Made by a program: the position numbers and the translations under genes | Part shown: piece after piece, positions 7,099-15,900 of the stretch | Layout: each line of letters begins with the position of its first letter | Numbering within the stretch: the first letter of the stretch is position 1 | Notes under the pieces: model-generated | What the model was told of the DNA's origin: nothing | The model's database searches: none | What the model saw: the letters and a program-made list of their open reading frames with translations, nothing else | Assembly: GCA_003224905.1 (NCBI GenBank) | Contig: QIAA01000048.1 | Location: 1 to 64,000, forward strand | Origin: Acidobacteriota bacterium | GTDB lineage: Bacteria; Acidobacteriota; Terriglobia; Terriglobales; Acidobacteriaceae | Reading direction: 5' to 3' | Length of the DNA stretch: 64,000 nt

Positions 7099-7481
7099 AT
7101 CTTGCCGTCCTCATCGGCATAGAAGGACCTGTGTTCCGCATCGAGCTGCCTGGGGGTCATCGCAAGTTCGAACGTGTCCTTGTCTTTGTGAGCCCGGAAG
7201 CCAACCGTGTAATCGCCGCGATCGGCATTCACCATGCGCTTGGTGAATGATCCGGTGTGGACGAGTTCCGCCAGCGAAGTCGCGTACTTTGTATTCTTTT
7301 TCTTGTACTGCTTCTGAGCGCGCAGGACAGTACGCATATAACCCAACGCAGCTGCTTCCGAATCGGAACGCGCCGGATCGCCGGGAAATTTTGGCTGGTA
7401 GGCGGTCTGCGCTACGACGATGATGCCCATAAGAATCAGTACTAGCGCAGCCCTCACGGCTTTTTCGAAGCGTCGTTTCAT
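7047..7481 (-). CDS. Hypothetical secreted, pilin-like protein
   Basis: The 144 residues begin with a basic end and a hydrophobic segment (AALVLILMGIIVVAQTA), read as a signal peptide or anchor. The next part (ALGYMRTVLRAQKQYKKKNTKYATSLAEL) resembles the region after the N-terminal helix in type IV pilin/pseudopilin-like proteins, in which an alpha helix leads into a small beta domain. The classical GFTLIE prepilin motif is absent, so this is not a standard pilin. Its last 52 bases overlap the 3' end of the convergent gene. A regulator lies divergently upstream. Confidence 0.6.
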   Translation of the reverse strand: MKRRFEKAVRAALVLILMGIIVVAQTAYQPKFPGDPARSDSEAAALGYMRTVLRAQKQYKKKNTKYATSLAELVHTGSFTKRMVNADRGDYTVGFRAHKDKDTFELAMTPRQLDAEHRSFYADEDGKIHVEEQGPANEKSPILK

Positions 7482-7602
7482 GAATTCCCGCCCTCTTATG
7501 TTGGATGCGCCATGTTACTGGCGTAATTACCGAACCATTACCACATGCTTTGCAAGTAGAACAAATGAAGCTATGCTTAGGCCGAGTTTACACAGGAAGG
7601 CT

Positions 7603-8277
7603 ATGAAAGCTGCGACCGCTATGAAAGCTGCGCCGGCCAAAAAGCCGTCGATCCGTATTGCCGTAGTGGAGAGTGATCCACTGCGCTTCGTTGGATTTCG
7701 GGCCCTGTTTGATTCCGAAACCGACTTCGAACTGGTCTCCGCTTCGCTACCCGATATCGGGACCCAGCAGAACATCGATTTAATCCTGCTCGGGAACCGT
7801 AACGGCCAGAACTTGTTCGACGTTATGGCCAGCCTCAAAGCCTCGCGTCCCGACCTGCGCATCATTGTGACAGGCTCCGGAATGGACGAAGAGACCATTT
7901 TGAAGGCGATCGCCTCGGGCGCGAAGGGCTATGTGGATGAGGCCGCCTCGGCGCCTGAGTTCGTTCAAGCTATCAGAATTGTCAATCAAGGGTCAGTGTG
8001 GGCTCCTCGTCGCGTGCTTTCCATGTTTATTGAGCGCGTAAGTTCGGCCCCTGGACGTATCTTCCCGGCTGGCCGGGTCACCTTTACCGATCGCGAGAAG
8101 GAAGTACTGGAGATGCTTGTGGCTGGCCGCTCGAACAAAGAGATCGGCGCTGCCCTGGGCATTGAGGAGCGGACGGTTAAGGCCCACGTAGCCAAGCTGA
8201 TGCGCAAGGTAGGGGTGCAGAACCGGATTGCGCTGTCAGTGCACGCCATCACGCATTCGCTGGTTACAGCGAAGTAG
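7603..8277 (+). CDS. LuxR-type response regulator with a degenerate receiver
   Basis: From ATG 7603 the protein has 224 residues. That start is favoured by AGGAAGG just upstream; an ATG at 7573 is in frame. Residues 17-130 form a receiver-like domain and the C-terminus is a clear LuxR helix-turn-helix (FTDREKEVLEMLVAGRSNKEI, then GIEERTVKAHVAKLMRKVGV). The receiver lacks the phosphoacceptor aspartate: the expected position reads LILLGNRNG. The conserved lysine near GYL-x-K is also replaced (GYVDEAA). It therefore probably works without phosphorylation, through dimerisation or ligand binding. A terminator at 8380-8430 probably ends the transcript. No sensor kinase is adjacent. Confidence 0.82.
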   Translation: MKAATAMKAAPAKKPSIRIAVVESDPLRFVGFRALFDSETDFELVSASLPDIGTQQNIDLILLGNRNGQNLFDVMASLKASRPDLRIIVTGSGMDEETILKAIASGAKGYVDEAASAPEFVQAIRIVNQGSVWAPRRVLSMFIERVSSAPGRIFPAGRVTFTDREKEVLEMLVAGRSNKEIGAALGIEERTVKAHVAKLMRKVGVQNRIALSVHAITHSLVTAK

Positions 8278-8379
8278 TAAGTGCTGGTGGCGGTTACTTT
8301 AGGACACTGACCTGTAGTAATCTTGCCGCTTTTTCCACCCTAACGCATACTCGTTTCACCTACCACAGAACCTGGGAGA

Positions 8380-8430
8380 CGGGGTTGGGAGTGGAGATTA
8401 GGGTCACCGCTGCCAACCCCGCATTTTTTT
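8380..8430 (+). terminator. Rho-independent terminator after the LuxR-type regulator
   Basis: CGGGGTTGG (8380-8388) pairs perfectly with CCAACCCCG (8413-8421) across a 24-base loop, followed by seven T at 8424-8430. Apart from this terminator and the leader of the next gene (GAGGAAAT before its ATG), the 320-base space 8278-8600 shows nothing recognisable. Confidence 0.55.
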
Positions 8431-8600
8431 GGCCCTCCCCCCATAAAAGTGCCAACCGGGAACTGTTCTCCAAAGCAACAAAATCCAAGAACCTGAGTGG
8501 CTAACAGGCTCGCGTGATCTGAATCCAACCATCTTTTCCTCTTAGGAATCCTTTACAATCAGGAACCCTGAAGCGCTTGTAATACTCTTGCCGAGGAAAT

Positions 8601-9326
8601 ATGAAGAATTGTGTGCTTTTGTTTCTTGCCGTTGCTCTGATCTCTCCCTGTTTCGCCGCTGACGAAAAAGCAACCAAAGCTGAAGATCGGCTGAAGGCCG
8701 CCGCTACAGTATTGGATGAGATCCAGTCCGCCCCTGACCAGGGCATGCCAGAGGAGGTCCTCGGGTCAGCCGAATGCGTGGCGGTGGTTCCCACCATGCT
8801 GAACGGCGGGTTTATTGTGGGAGCGCGGTACGGGCGCGGGGTCGCCAGTTGCCGCACGCCGAAGGGGTGGAGCGCACCTGCGTTCTTCAGCGTGAAGGGG
8901 GGCAGCTTTGGGCTTCAGATTGGCGGGCAGGCGATTGATCTGGTGATGCTGATCATGAACCAGGAAGGGATGAAGAAGCTGCTTTCCAGCCAGTTCAAGC
9001 TGGGCGCGGATGCCAGCGTAGCTGCTGGGCCCGTGGGCCGACATGCTGCCGCGGATACGGACTGGAAGCTGAAAGCCCAGGTGCTGAGCTACTCTCGCGC
9101 CAGGGGCGCATTCGCTGGAATCGCCTTGAATGGCGCCGCGGTTGGCCAGGACAAGGACAGCACGCGCGAGTTTTATGGGCGCATGGTTCCCTTTAGCACG
9201 TCTCTGACTGGCACGATCGAGGCGCCGCAGAATGCTTATCCATTTCTCAGCACGCTGGCGAAGTGGGCGAAGAGTGCGGCGGGTACTACCACTCCTGAGG
9301 TTAAGCCCACGACAGAGAGCAAGTGA
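8601..9326 (+). CDS. SYLF (Ysc84/DUF500) lipid-binding domain protein, secreted
   Basis: The 241 residues start with a clean signal peptide (VLLFLAVALISPCFAAD), so the protein is exported. The mature part follows the SYLF pattern: an N-terminal helical stretch, LGSAECVAVVPTMLNGGFIVG near residue 53, GRGVASCR, APAFFSVKGGSFGLQIGGQAID near residue 93, and a glycine-rich C-terminal part with ARGAFAGIALNGAAV near residue 169 and REFYG. In eukaryotes the domain binds phosphoinositides. Bacterial secreted forms are common and not well characterised. GAGGAAAT gives a good ribosome binding site. It is monocistronic. Confidence 0.85.
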   Translation: MKNCVLLFLAVALISPCFAADEKATKAEDRLKAAATVLDEIQSAPDQGMPEEVLGSAECVAVVPTMLNGGFIVGARYGRGVASCRTPKGWSAPAFFSVKGGSFGLQIGGQAIDLVMLIMNQEGMKKLLSSQFKLGADASVAAGPVGRHAAADTDWKLKAQVLSYSRARGAFAGIALNGAAVGQDKDSTREFYGRMVPFSTSLTGTIEAPQNAYPFLSTLAKWAKSAAGTTTPEVKPTTESK

Positions 9327-9402
9327 GCCGGAGGCGTTAAAGTCCGGGCATACGAACTGCCCGCTATTCGCGCCGCTTCTCAGCTTCTCTTCCAGCGATT
9401 GA

Positions 9403-9978
9403 CTACTTACAGGAAACCTGCTGGATGTGTGGCTTTTCACCGGACTCGTCGTGGCGGCTGTAGCATGCGCTCTCGCGATAAAACTTTCCATCGAAATCGT
9501 ACACGACGTACTTGCTATCGGCGGCGGATGAGTTTGCGGCTACGACGAAGCGCTGTATTCCATTAGTGGTTTTTTCATCAAATCCGAAGCCTGATGCGAT
9601 GGGAGCTTGATTTTTGAACAGTGAGAGCCAGTGGTCATCGGCGCGACGCAAGACCCAGGTCTGACAGTTTCCGGTGGCACCGCACAGGAGTTTGGTGCCC
9701 TGGAGCACCAGGCCTGGGGCTTCGCCTAAGAGAACGCGGCGAACTCGCAATTCTGATTCCCACGAATCGGGAGTGTCGAAAGCAGTAGCTTCGATCTCTT
9801 CGGAAATTTGCTTGATCTCGGTGGCACTTAGCTTGGCGGAGTGAAATGTCTCATTGTTCTTGAGGTGGTCCATCTTCGGAAAGACGACATTCTGTCCAGC
9901 TGCATGTGCGAGCAACAGGAGCGTCGTGCCACATATGACGAGTGCTGTGCGCGTGGACACGGCTCTTGCGTTTGACAA
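9403..9978 (-). CDS. Hypothetical secreted protein
   Basis: This is about 191 residues from a TTG at 9978, chosen because GGAAG lies 7-8 bases upstream; a GTG at 9960 is the alternative. The N-terminus carries a signal-peptide-like run (LVICGTTLLLLAHAAGQ). The mature part has paired cysteines (LLCGATGNCQTWVLRR) and ends near YRESACYSRHDESG and VSCK, so disulfides are likely. The segment WLSLFKNQAPIASGFGFDEK and the short beta-like strands suggest a small extracellular domain. I do not recognise a family. It is divergent from the acyltransferase gene with only 36 bases between them. Confidence 0.6.
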   Translation of the reverse strand: MSNARAVSTRTALVICGTTLLLLAHAAGQNVVFPKMDHLKNNETFHSAKLSATEIKQISEEIEATAFDTPDSWESELRVRRVLLGEAPGLVLQGTKLLCGATGNCQTWVLRRADDHWLSLFKNQAPIASGFGFDEKTTNGIQRFVVAANSSAADSKYVVYDFDGKFYRESACYSRHDESGEKPHIQQVSCK

Positions 9979-10014
9979 TAAATTTCTTCCGATGCTACCG
10001 TCACGCGTCCCCCA

Positions 10015-10914
10015 ATGCGTCAGCGACTCGAATATGCCCTGGCATGGCCGATCATTCGAACTCTGGCTATTCTGCCCCGGCCTCTGGCGCGGGCTGCGGG
10101 AATTATTTTTGCATTGACAGTTTACCTGCTGCATTTCCGCCTGCGGCAGGTGGGGATGCGGAATCTGGAGCTGGCTTTCCCTGAAAAGAGCGGTCGCGAG
10201 CACGCCCAAATTCTGCGTGGTGAATTCACTTCATTGGGGCGGCAGTTGGCTGAGGTTTGCAAGTTTCCACAGTACAGCATTGAGAACATAGACGAAATCG
10301 TCGTCTACGACGGTTTTGAGAATTACGAGCGGGCGCTGGCGCGGGGCAAGGGCGTGCTGTTTCTGACCGGGCACATAGGGGGATGGGAGCTTTCGGCGTT
10401 CACGCACTCGCTTCATGGGCATCCGGTCCACATCGTAATGAGGCCGATGGACAACGTGTACCTGGACCGGCTCATTCGTGGGTATCGCACGCTTCATGGG
10501 AATAAGACGGTTGACAAGGATGATTTCGTTCGCGGGCTGCTGGGGGCCATGAAGCAAGGGGAGACGGTCGGCATTCTGATGGATACGAATATGACTCCTC
10601 CGCAGGGAGTGTTCGTTGACTTCTTTGGCATTCCTGCGTGTACGGCTACAGGTCTCGCCAGAATTGCATTGCGAACGGATGCGGCTCTGGTGCCGGGGTT
10701 CACGCTATGGGATCCGGGCCTGGGAAAATATCGGCTGAGATTCGATCCTGCGCTGGAGTTGATTCGCACCAATGACATCGAAGCCGATGTCATCGCCAAC
10801 ACCCAACTCTTTACCAAAGTCATCGAGGACTACGTGCGGCGTTATCCGGAGCAGTGGCTGTGGGTACATCGCCGGTGGAAGACTAGGCCCGCGGGGCAGC
10901 CACCGTTGTATTAA
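10015..10914 (+). CDS. LpxL/HtrB-family lipid A acyltransferase
   Basis: This 299-residue protein has one hydrophobic N-terminal segment (about residues 20-40) that anchors it to the inner membrane. The catalytic His-x4-Glu motif is in FLTGHIGGWELSAF near residue 117. Other family features are RPMDNVYLDRLIRGYR, ILMDTNMTPPQGVFVDFFG near residue 183, and the terminal WLWVHRRWKTRP near 285. These enzymes transfer a secondary acyl chain from acyl-ACP to the lipid A precursor. The lpxD gene lies 230 bases downstream on the same strand, which supports a lipid A role. Which secondary acyl position it fills is not visible. Confidence 0.88.
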   Translation: MRQRLEYALAWPIIRTLAILPRPLARAAGIIFALTVYLLHFRLRQVGMRNLELAFPEKSGREHAQILRGEFTSLGRQLAEVCKFPQYSIENIDEIVVYDGFENYERALARGKGVLFLTGHIGGWELSAFTHSLHGHPVHIVMRPMDNVYLDRLIRGYRTLHGNKTVDKDDFVRGLLGAMKQGETVGILMDTNMTPPQGVFVDFFGIPACTATGLARIALRTDAALVPGFTLWDPGLGKYRLRFDPALELIRTNDIEADVIANTQLFTKVIEDYVRRYPEQWLWVHRRWKTRPAGQPPLY

Positions 10915-10948
10915 ACGGCAATGCTGAATCGTTGTTGGGCGCACCCAT

Positions 10949-11092
10949 TCAAAACCAATCACTGCGGTACGCAATCCACCAACTGGCGAAGGCAATCGGA
11001 ATAGTTGATAGCAGCGCCCACCAGATCGGCAAGACCAGGTCTGCAATTACACCCAGGGCGATGAAGATCATCCAGAAAACCTTGCGTTCCAC
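10949..11092 (-). CDS. Small membrane protein (47 residues), candidate
   Basis: A short minus-strand frame from GTG 11092 reads with [14 protein letters not shown] at its start and [11 protein letters not shown] at its end. Two hydrophobic spans (about residues 6-20 and 21-40) fit a two-pass membrane hairpin with a short charged tail. It fills the gap between the convergent acyltransferase and divergent lpxD. The start codon is uncertain and no clear ribosome binding site is seen. The hydrophobic but non-repetitive composition supports a real gene. Confidence 0.45.
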   Translation of the reverse strand: MERKVFWMIFIALGVIADLVLPIWWALLSTIPIAFASWWIAYRSDWF

Positions 11093-11146
11093 GCGAGGAA
11101 TTGTACCCGCCTTTTCTTTCCTGCGCCGAACGTATACAACGATGCC

Positions 11147-12142
11147 ATGAAGCGCTCACTCAAAGAAGTGGCGGAATTTGTCCATGGACGAATCGTCGGC
11201 AGTGACGTTGAATTGCTTGGGATCGCCAGCACAAAATCGGCGTCGAGCGGGAACCTGATTTTTGCGGAGGACGAAAGAAATTTGGCCTCGGCCTTCAGTT
11301 CACTTGCGTCGGCGGTAATCGCCGGGGAATTTGCTGCAAATCAAAGTCCGATTAAACCGTTGGTGATTTGCGCGCAGCCTCGTTTGGCGTTTGCCCGCGC
11401 GGGGTTGCTGTTCGCATCGGACATTTCCTTTGGGGCGGGCATCCACGCTACCGCTACGGTGCATCCTTCTGCCGGGATTGGCAAGAATGTGAGGGTGGCC
11501 GAGGGGGTTGTGGTCGGAGAGGATGCCGACATCGGCGAGGGGACACAGGTGGGCGCTGGGTGTGTGATTGGAGCCGGTGTTCATATTGGGTGTGATTGCC
11601 GGCTGTATCCGAACGTGACTGTCTATCCGGGAACACGAATTGGGGATCGCGTGATCGTGCATGCAGGTGCAGTGCTGGGGAGCGACGGGTTCGGCTATGT
11701 GCGGGATCAGAAAACCGGCAGGTATGAGAAGTTTCCGCAGATCGGGCGGCTGGAGATCGGGGACGACGTTGAAATTGGCGCAAACAGCACGGTGGATCGT
11801 GGAGCGCTGGACATCACCTCCATTGGGCGGGGGACTAAGATCGATAATCTGGTGCATGTGGGCCACAACTGCCAGGTGGGAGAGAACGTGGTGATCGCCG
11901 CGCAGACGGGGCTTTCGGGCAGCGCGGTGGTGGAGAAGAACGTCATCATCGGTGGGCAGGTGGGGATTGCTGATCACGTTCACATTGAGGAAGGCGCGGT
12001 GATGGGAGCGCAGAGTGGGATTCCGTCAAAGAAGAGGATTCGAGGGAATGGAGTGGTGTTCTGGGGAACTCCGGCGCGTCCGATCCGCGAGTATTTGAAG
12101 CAGCTGGCGGTGTTGGCGCGAATGGCGAAAAAAGGCTCTTAG
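11147..12142 (+). CDS. lpxD: UDP-3-O-(3-hydroxyacyl)glucosamine N-acyltransferase LpxD
   Basis: This is a 331-residue cytosolic enzyme of lipid A synthesis that adds the N-linked 3-hydroxyacyl chain to the UDP-linked glucosamine. The N-terminal uridine-binding region ([14 protein letters not shown], then [17 protein letters not shown]) is followed from about residue 98 by a left-handed beta helix of hexapeptide repeats. The catalytic histidine is in [19 protein letters not shown] near residue 238. The C-terminal helix starts after [16 protein letters not shown]. Length matches the family. The sequence is clean, and it sits with an LpxL-type gene upstream. Confidence 0.95.
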   Translation: MKRSLKEVAEFVHGRIVGSDVELLGIASTKSASSGNLIFAEDERNLASAFSSLASAVIAGEFAANQSPIKPLVICAQPRLAFARAGLLFASDISFGAGIHATATVHPSAGIGKNVRVAEGVVVGEDADIGEGTQVGAGCVIGAGVHIGCDCRLYPNVTVYPGTRIGDRVIVHAGAVLGSDGFGYVRDQKTGRYEKFPQIGRLEIGDDVEIGANSTVDRGALDITSIGRGTKIDNLVHVGHNCQVGENVVIAAQTGLSGSAVVEKNVIIGGQVGIADHVHIEEGAVMGAQSGIPSKKRIRGNGVVFWGTPARPIREYLKQLAVLARMAKKGS

Positions 12143-12180
12143 CTATTAGCTGTTAGCCTTTAGCTAAGAGCTAGAAGCTC
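12139..12180. repeat. TTAGCT-rich repeat, family I copy 1
   Basis: Runs of TTAGCTATTAGCTGTTAGC followed by TTAGCTAAGAGCTAGAAGCT fold on themselves. A related block in the opposite sense lies at 57770-57803. It starts at the lpxD stop and ends just before the next start codon. Confidence 0.55.
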
Positions 12181-12183
12181 AAA

Positions 12184-12798
12184 ATGGCTACCATCGTCAT
12201 TGGCGGACATTCACGGAGCGTAGGGAAGACCAGTGTTGTTGCGGGGTTGATCTCTGCGCTGAGTGAATTTAGTTGGACGGCGTTCAAGATCACGCAGTAC
12301 GGGCATGGGGTTTGCTCGCGGGATGGGAAGGCGTGTGATTGCGCGTGCGCGGATCATAGCTGGGCCATATCTGAAGAGAGGGACCACTCGGGCGAGTCCG
12401 ATACTTCGCGATTTCTAGTTGCGGGCGCGGTTCGCGCGTGGTGGGTTCGAACGGAGCAGGGGAGGCTGGCGGAGGCTATGCCTACGGTTCGGCAAAAGCT
12501 GGCGGAAACCGAAAATGCGATTCTTGAATCGAACAGCATGCTGGAGTTTCTGCGACCAGATCTCTATCTCACGGTACTCGACCCCGCCACCGCGGACTTC
12601 AAGCGTTCGGCGCAGAAGTTTCTCGAGTTGGCCGATGGGATAATTTTGCAAGCGAAGCATGGTCAGCCGCTATGGAGTGATGTTTCGCTCGATTCGGTTG
12701 CGCACCGTCCGATGTTTCGTGTGGAGGCGCCGGAGTATGTCACGCCTGAAGTGGTGGATTTTGTGCGGAAGCGGCTGGGAGTGACATCTGTCCTGTGA
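12184..12798 (+). CDS. P-loop NTPase of unknown function with a cysteine cluster
   Basis: The 204 residues begin with a strand and Walker-A-like loop, IVIGGHSRSVGKTSVVAGL (about residues 4-22). A compact cysteine motif follows near residue 45: C-x6-C-x-C-x-C-x2-H (SRDGKACDCACADH). This could bind a metal. RFLVAGAVRAWWVRTEQGRL and a possible acidic strand (LRPDLYLTVLDP) follow. The layout is of the dethiobiotin-synthase/MobB type of P-loop proteins, but no known family is clear. It is 41 bases after lpxD on the same strand and may be co-transcribed, although the repeat between them weakens this. Confidence 0.7.
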   Translation: MATIVIGGHSRSVGKTSVVAGLISALSEFSWTAFKITQYGHGVCSRDGKACDCACADHSWAISEERDHSGESDTSRFLVAGAVRAWWVRTEQGRLAEAMPTVRQKLAETENAILESNSMLEFLRPDLYLTVLDPATADFKRSAQKFLELADGIILQAKHGQPLWSDVSLDSVAHRPMFRVEAPEYVTPEVVDFVRKRLGVTSVL

Positions 12799-12845
12799 CT
12801 TCCGGGGCTCATCTGAGGTAGGTCTGAGACCAAGAGCGAAAAACC

Positions 12846-12895
12846 TTAAACCGCAAAGAACGCAAAGAAGATCCGCAAAGGGCGCAAAGGGTTAA
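12846..12895. repeat. GCAAAG-type dispersed repeat, family E copy 2
   Basis: TTAAACCGCAAAGAACGCAA is followed by AGAAGATCCGCAAAGGGCGC and AAAGGGTTAAA. This is the same unit as at 1841-1883 and 38749-38791. Here it lies upstream of the FG-GAP protein gene. Confidence 0.65.
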
Positions 12896-12953
12896 ATCTA
12901 GAAACATTGCGAAGTTCTATGCAGTATCTCGCGTGTGGTTTAATGCTTTGGAG

Positions 12954-15900
12954 ATGATCCAAAGAGGTTGGTTCAGCTTCGCCGTGGTGGTCGCCGCCTT
13001 CGGCATCTTTGCAGCGGTTCCGCAGAAGCCTTCTAATAATCCAACTGACAAATCTTTGGAAGCGGCCCGGCTCAACAATCTCGGCGCGGCGTATATGAAC
13101 CAGCAGTTGTTCGAGAAGGGGCTGAAGGCGTTTCAGGATGCCGCTGCGCTCGATCCCAAGCTACCGATTGCGCAACTGAATGCGGGGATTGCGCTGTTGA
13201 ATCTCACGCGGATGGATCCCGCGAAGGAATTGCTCGAAGCGGCGGTGAAACGGGATCCCAAGGATCCGCATGCCTGGTTCAACCTGGGATTGCTGTACAA
13301 GAACTCGAACAATCCTGAGGGGGCGATCGACGCGTTTCGACACGTGGTTGAGATGAACCCTGACGATGCCGACAGTTGGTATTTTGTCGGGGCAACCCAC
13401 TCTCAGTCGAGGCAGTTTCCGCAGGCGATTGATGCTTTCCAGCACGCGCTTAAGCTGAATCCGCTGCACGCGTCGGCGGAGTTTGGAATTGCGAGGGCCT
13501 ACCAGCAGTCGGGCGATACTGCAAACTCGCGCGAGCATCTGCAAAGATTTCAGCACATCACGCAGGAGAAGCTGGGAACACCGATTGGTCTTGCGTATGG
13601 AGATCAGGGGAAGTATTCGCTGGCGGAGGAGTCGCCGGCGGTTGCGCAGAAAGTTCCGCCGCAGATTCCGGTGAAGTTTGTGGATGTGGCGAGCAAGGTG
13701 GGATTAATTACGAAGGCCGATCCCACTTCCGAGATCGATATCGCCTCCTACATTCGTCCTGGAGCCTGTTTCATTGACTATGACAATGATGGAAAGTTCG
13801 ACCTTTTTCTGCCGGAAAACGGCGTGGACGGAGGAATGTCTCTCTACCGCAATGTTGGCGGAGGAAAGTTTGAAGATGTGACGAAGCAAGCCGGCCTTAA
13901 CTCGACTGAACACGGTATCGGTTGCACCGCCGGAGATTACGACAACGACGGCTACACAGATTTAGCGGTCAATTTTAAAGGCCGCATTGTGCTCCTTCAC
14001 AATGAAAAGAACGGCACGTTCAAAGACGTGACTTCGGTTGCAGGGTTGAAGAGTGAGGGCCTGAACCTCGGTGTCACGTTCGTGGATTATGATCACGACG
14101 GCGATTTGGATTTGTTCGTAGCTCAATACAGTGAGCATCCCTACTTCGATCCACGAAAGACCCCCGCGCTGCATGGAGAGATTCAACTGCCTGATTTCGA
14201 TCAGTTGTGGCGCAACAATGGAAACGGAACTTTCACAGACCAGACGAGCGAAACCGGTTTCGCGGGCAAGGCCCCCACTGTCGCAGCGTTAGGGAGCGAT
14301 TACAACAATGACCGAGCCATTGACCTTGTCCTCACTGGCAACTTTAAAGGCGGCCCCCCGATATTTGAGAACCCGCGCGAGGGACGATTTCGCATACAGG
14401 TTCCCTGGAAGCCGGGTCTGGGAGTCACTGATGGCATTGCGGTTCTTGATTTCGACCACGACGGCTGGATGGATCTAGCGTTTACTCATTGGAACGCGGA
14501 AGTGCCAGGGTTAACCCTTTGGCGCAACAATCACCATAACAATTTCGATCAGATTCAGCTTGCTGGTACCAATTGGGCCCGCGCCTTCGGGGTTGCCGCT
14601 TTCGATTACGACAACGATGGATGGGTTGATCTAGTCGCCGCTGGTGAAACCAAGGACGGAAAGGGTGAGGTGAGACTCTTCCGCAATCTGGGGCGGGAGG
14701 GATTCAAAGACGTAACGGCCGATGTGGGCCTCGACAAGATTCAGTTCAAGAATCCCCGGGCCATTATCACTGGCGATTACGACAATGACGGCGCTATTGA
14801 TCTGCTTGTCACCCAGAATCAAGGGCCCGCAGTTCTGCTTCACAATGAAGGCGGGAATAAGAACAACTGGGTTCGTCTGAACTTTAAGGGGCTTGCCGAT
14901 AACAAGTCGGCAATCGGTACCAAGGTTGAAGTCTTAGCGGGAGGGAATCGGCAGAAGTGGGAGATTGCGGGGTCGAACGGGTATCTGGGGCAGAACTCTA
15001 CTGAGATTATCGCCGGGCTGGGTCAGGCGAAGGAAGCAGATGTTGTGCGGATGCTGTGGCCTTCTGGCGTGGTGCAGGATGAGATCGAAGTTGCTGGTCT
15101 CAAAGAGCACAGTTTTCTGGAGATGGACCGGCGTGGCAGTTCGTGTCCGACACTCTTTGCGTGGGACGGGACGCATTACGCGCTCGTCGGCGACATGTTG
15201 GGGGCTGGAGTTGTCGGGCATTGGGTTGGGCCAGGGCAGAGGAATGTTCCGAGGCCGGTTGAGTACGTGAAAATTGATCGGAATTTGATTCGGGAGAAGG
15301 AAAGTCCCCACCCTTCGCAAAGTGCGCGAAGGATGGGCCACCCTCAAGAAGAGGAGGGGATCGGCGGCCCTTCCCACGTTTCGCAAAACCGGCGAAACGT
15401 GGGGCACCCAGTGCTTAGTTTTCGGTTTATGGAGCCGCTGGAGGAAGTGGTTTATCTCGATCAGGTGAAGCTGCTGGCTGTGGATCATCCTGCCGATGTC
15501 GACGTTTATCCGAACGAATACTTTGCGAGCAATCCGCCGTATCCCGAGTTCAAAATTGTGGTGAGCCGGGACGCGCGTCCGCCGGTGGGGGCATGGGATG
15601 AGCATGGACATGATGTGCTGCCTTCTATCCTCGCGCACCGCTATTTTGGAGATTTCGAGCTTACCGACTTCAAGGGCTTTGCCAAGCCGCACACTCTTGA
15701 ACTTGACCTGGGTGAGCCTTATCGCGGCGGTCCGCGGTGGCTGTTGATGCATGGGGAGATCGAGTACTTCACGGCATCCGGGATGTATGCGTCGGCGCAG
15801 GCGGGGATTGAAGCGGTGGCTCCTTACGTGGAGGCCGAGGTTTCGGCGGGCGAGGGCGCCCGCCCCACACACCCCAAGTGGGTTCGGGTTATCGATGACA

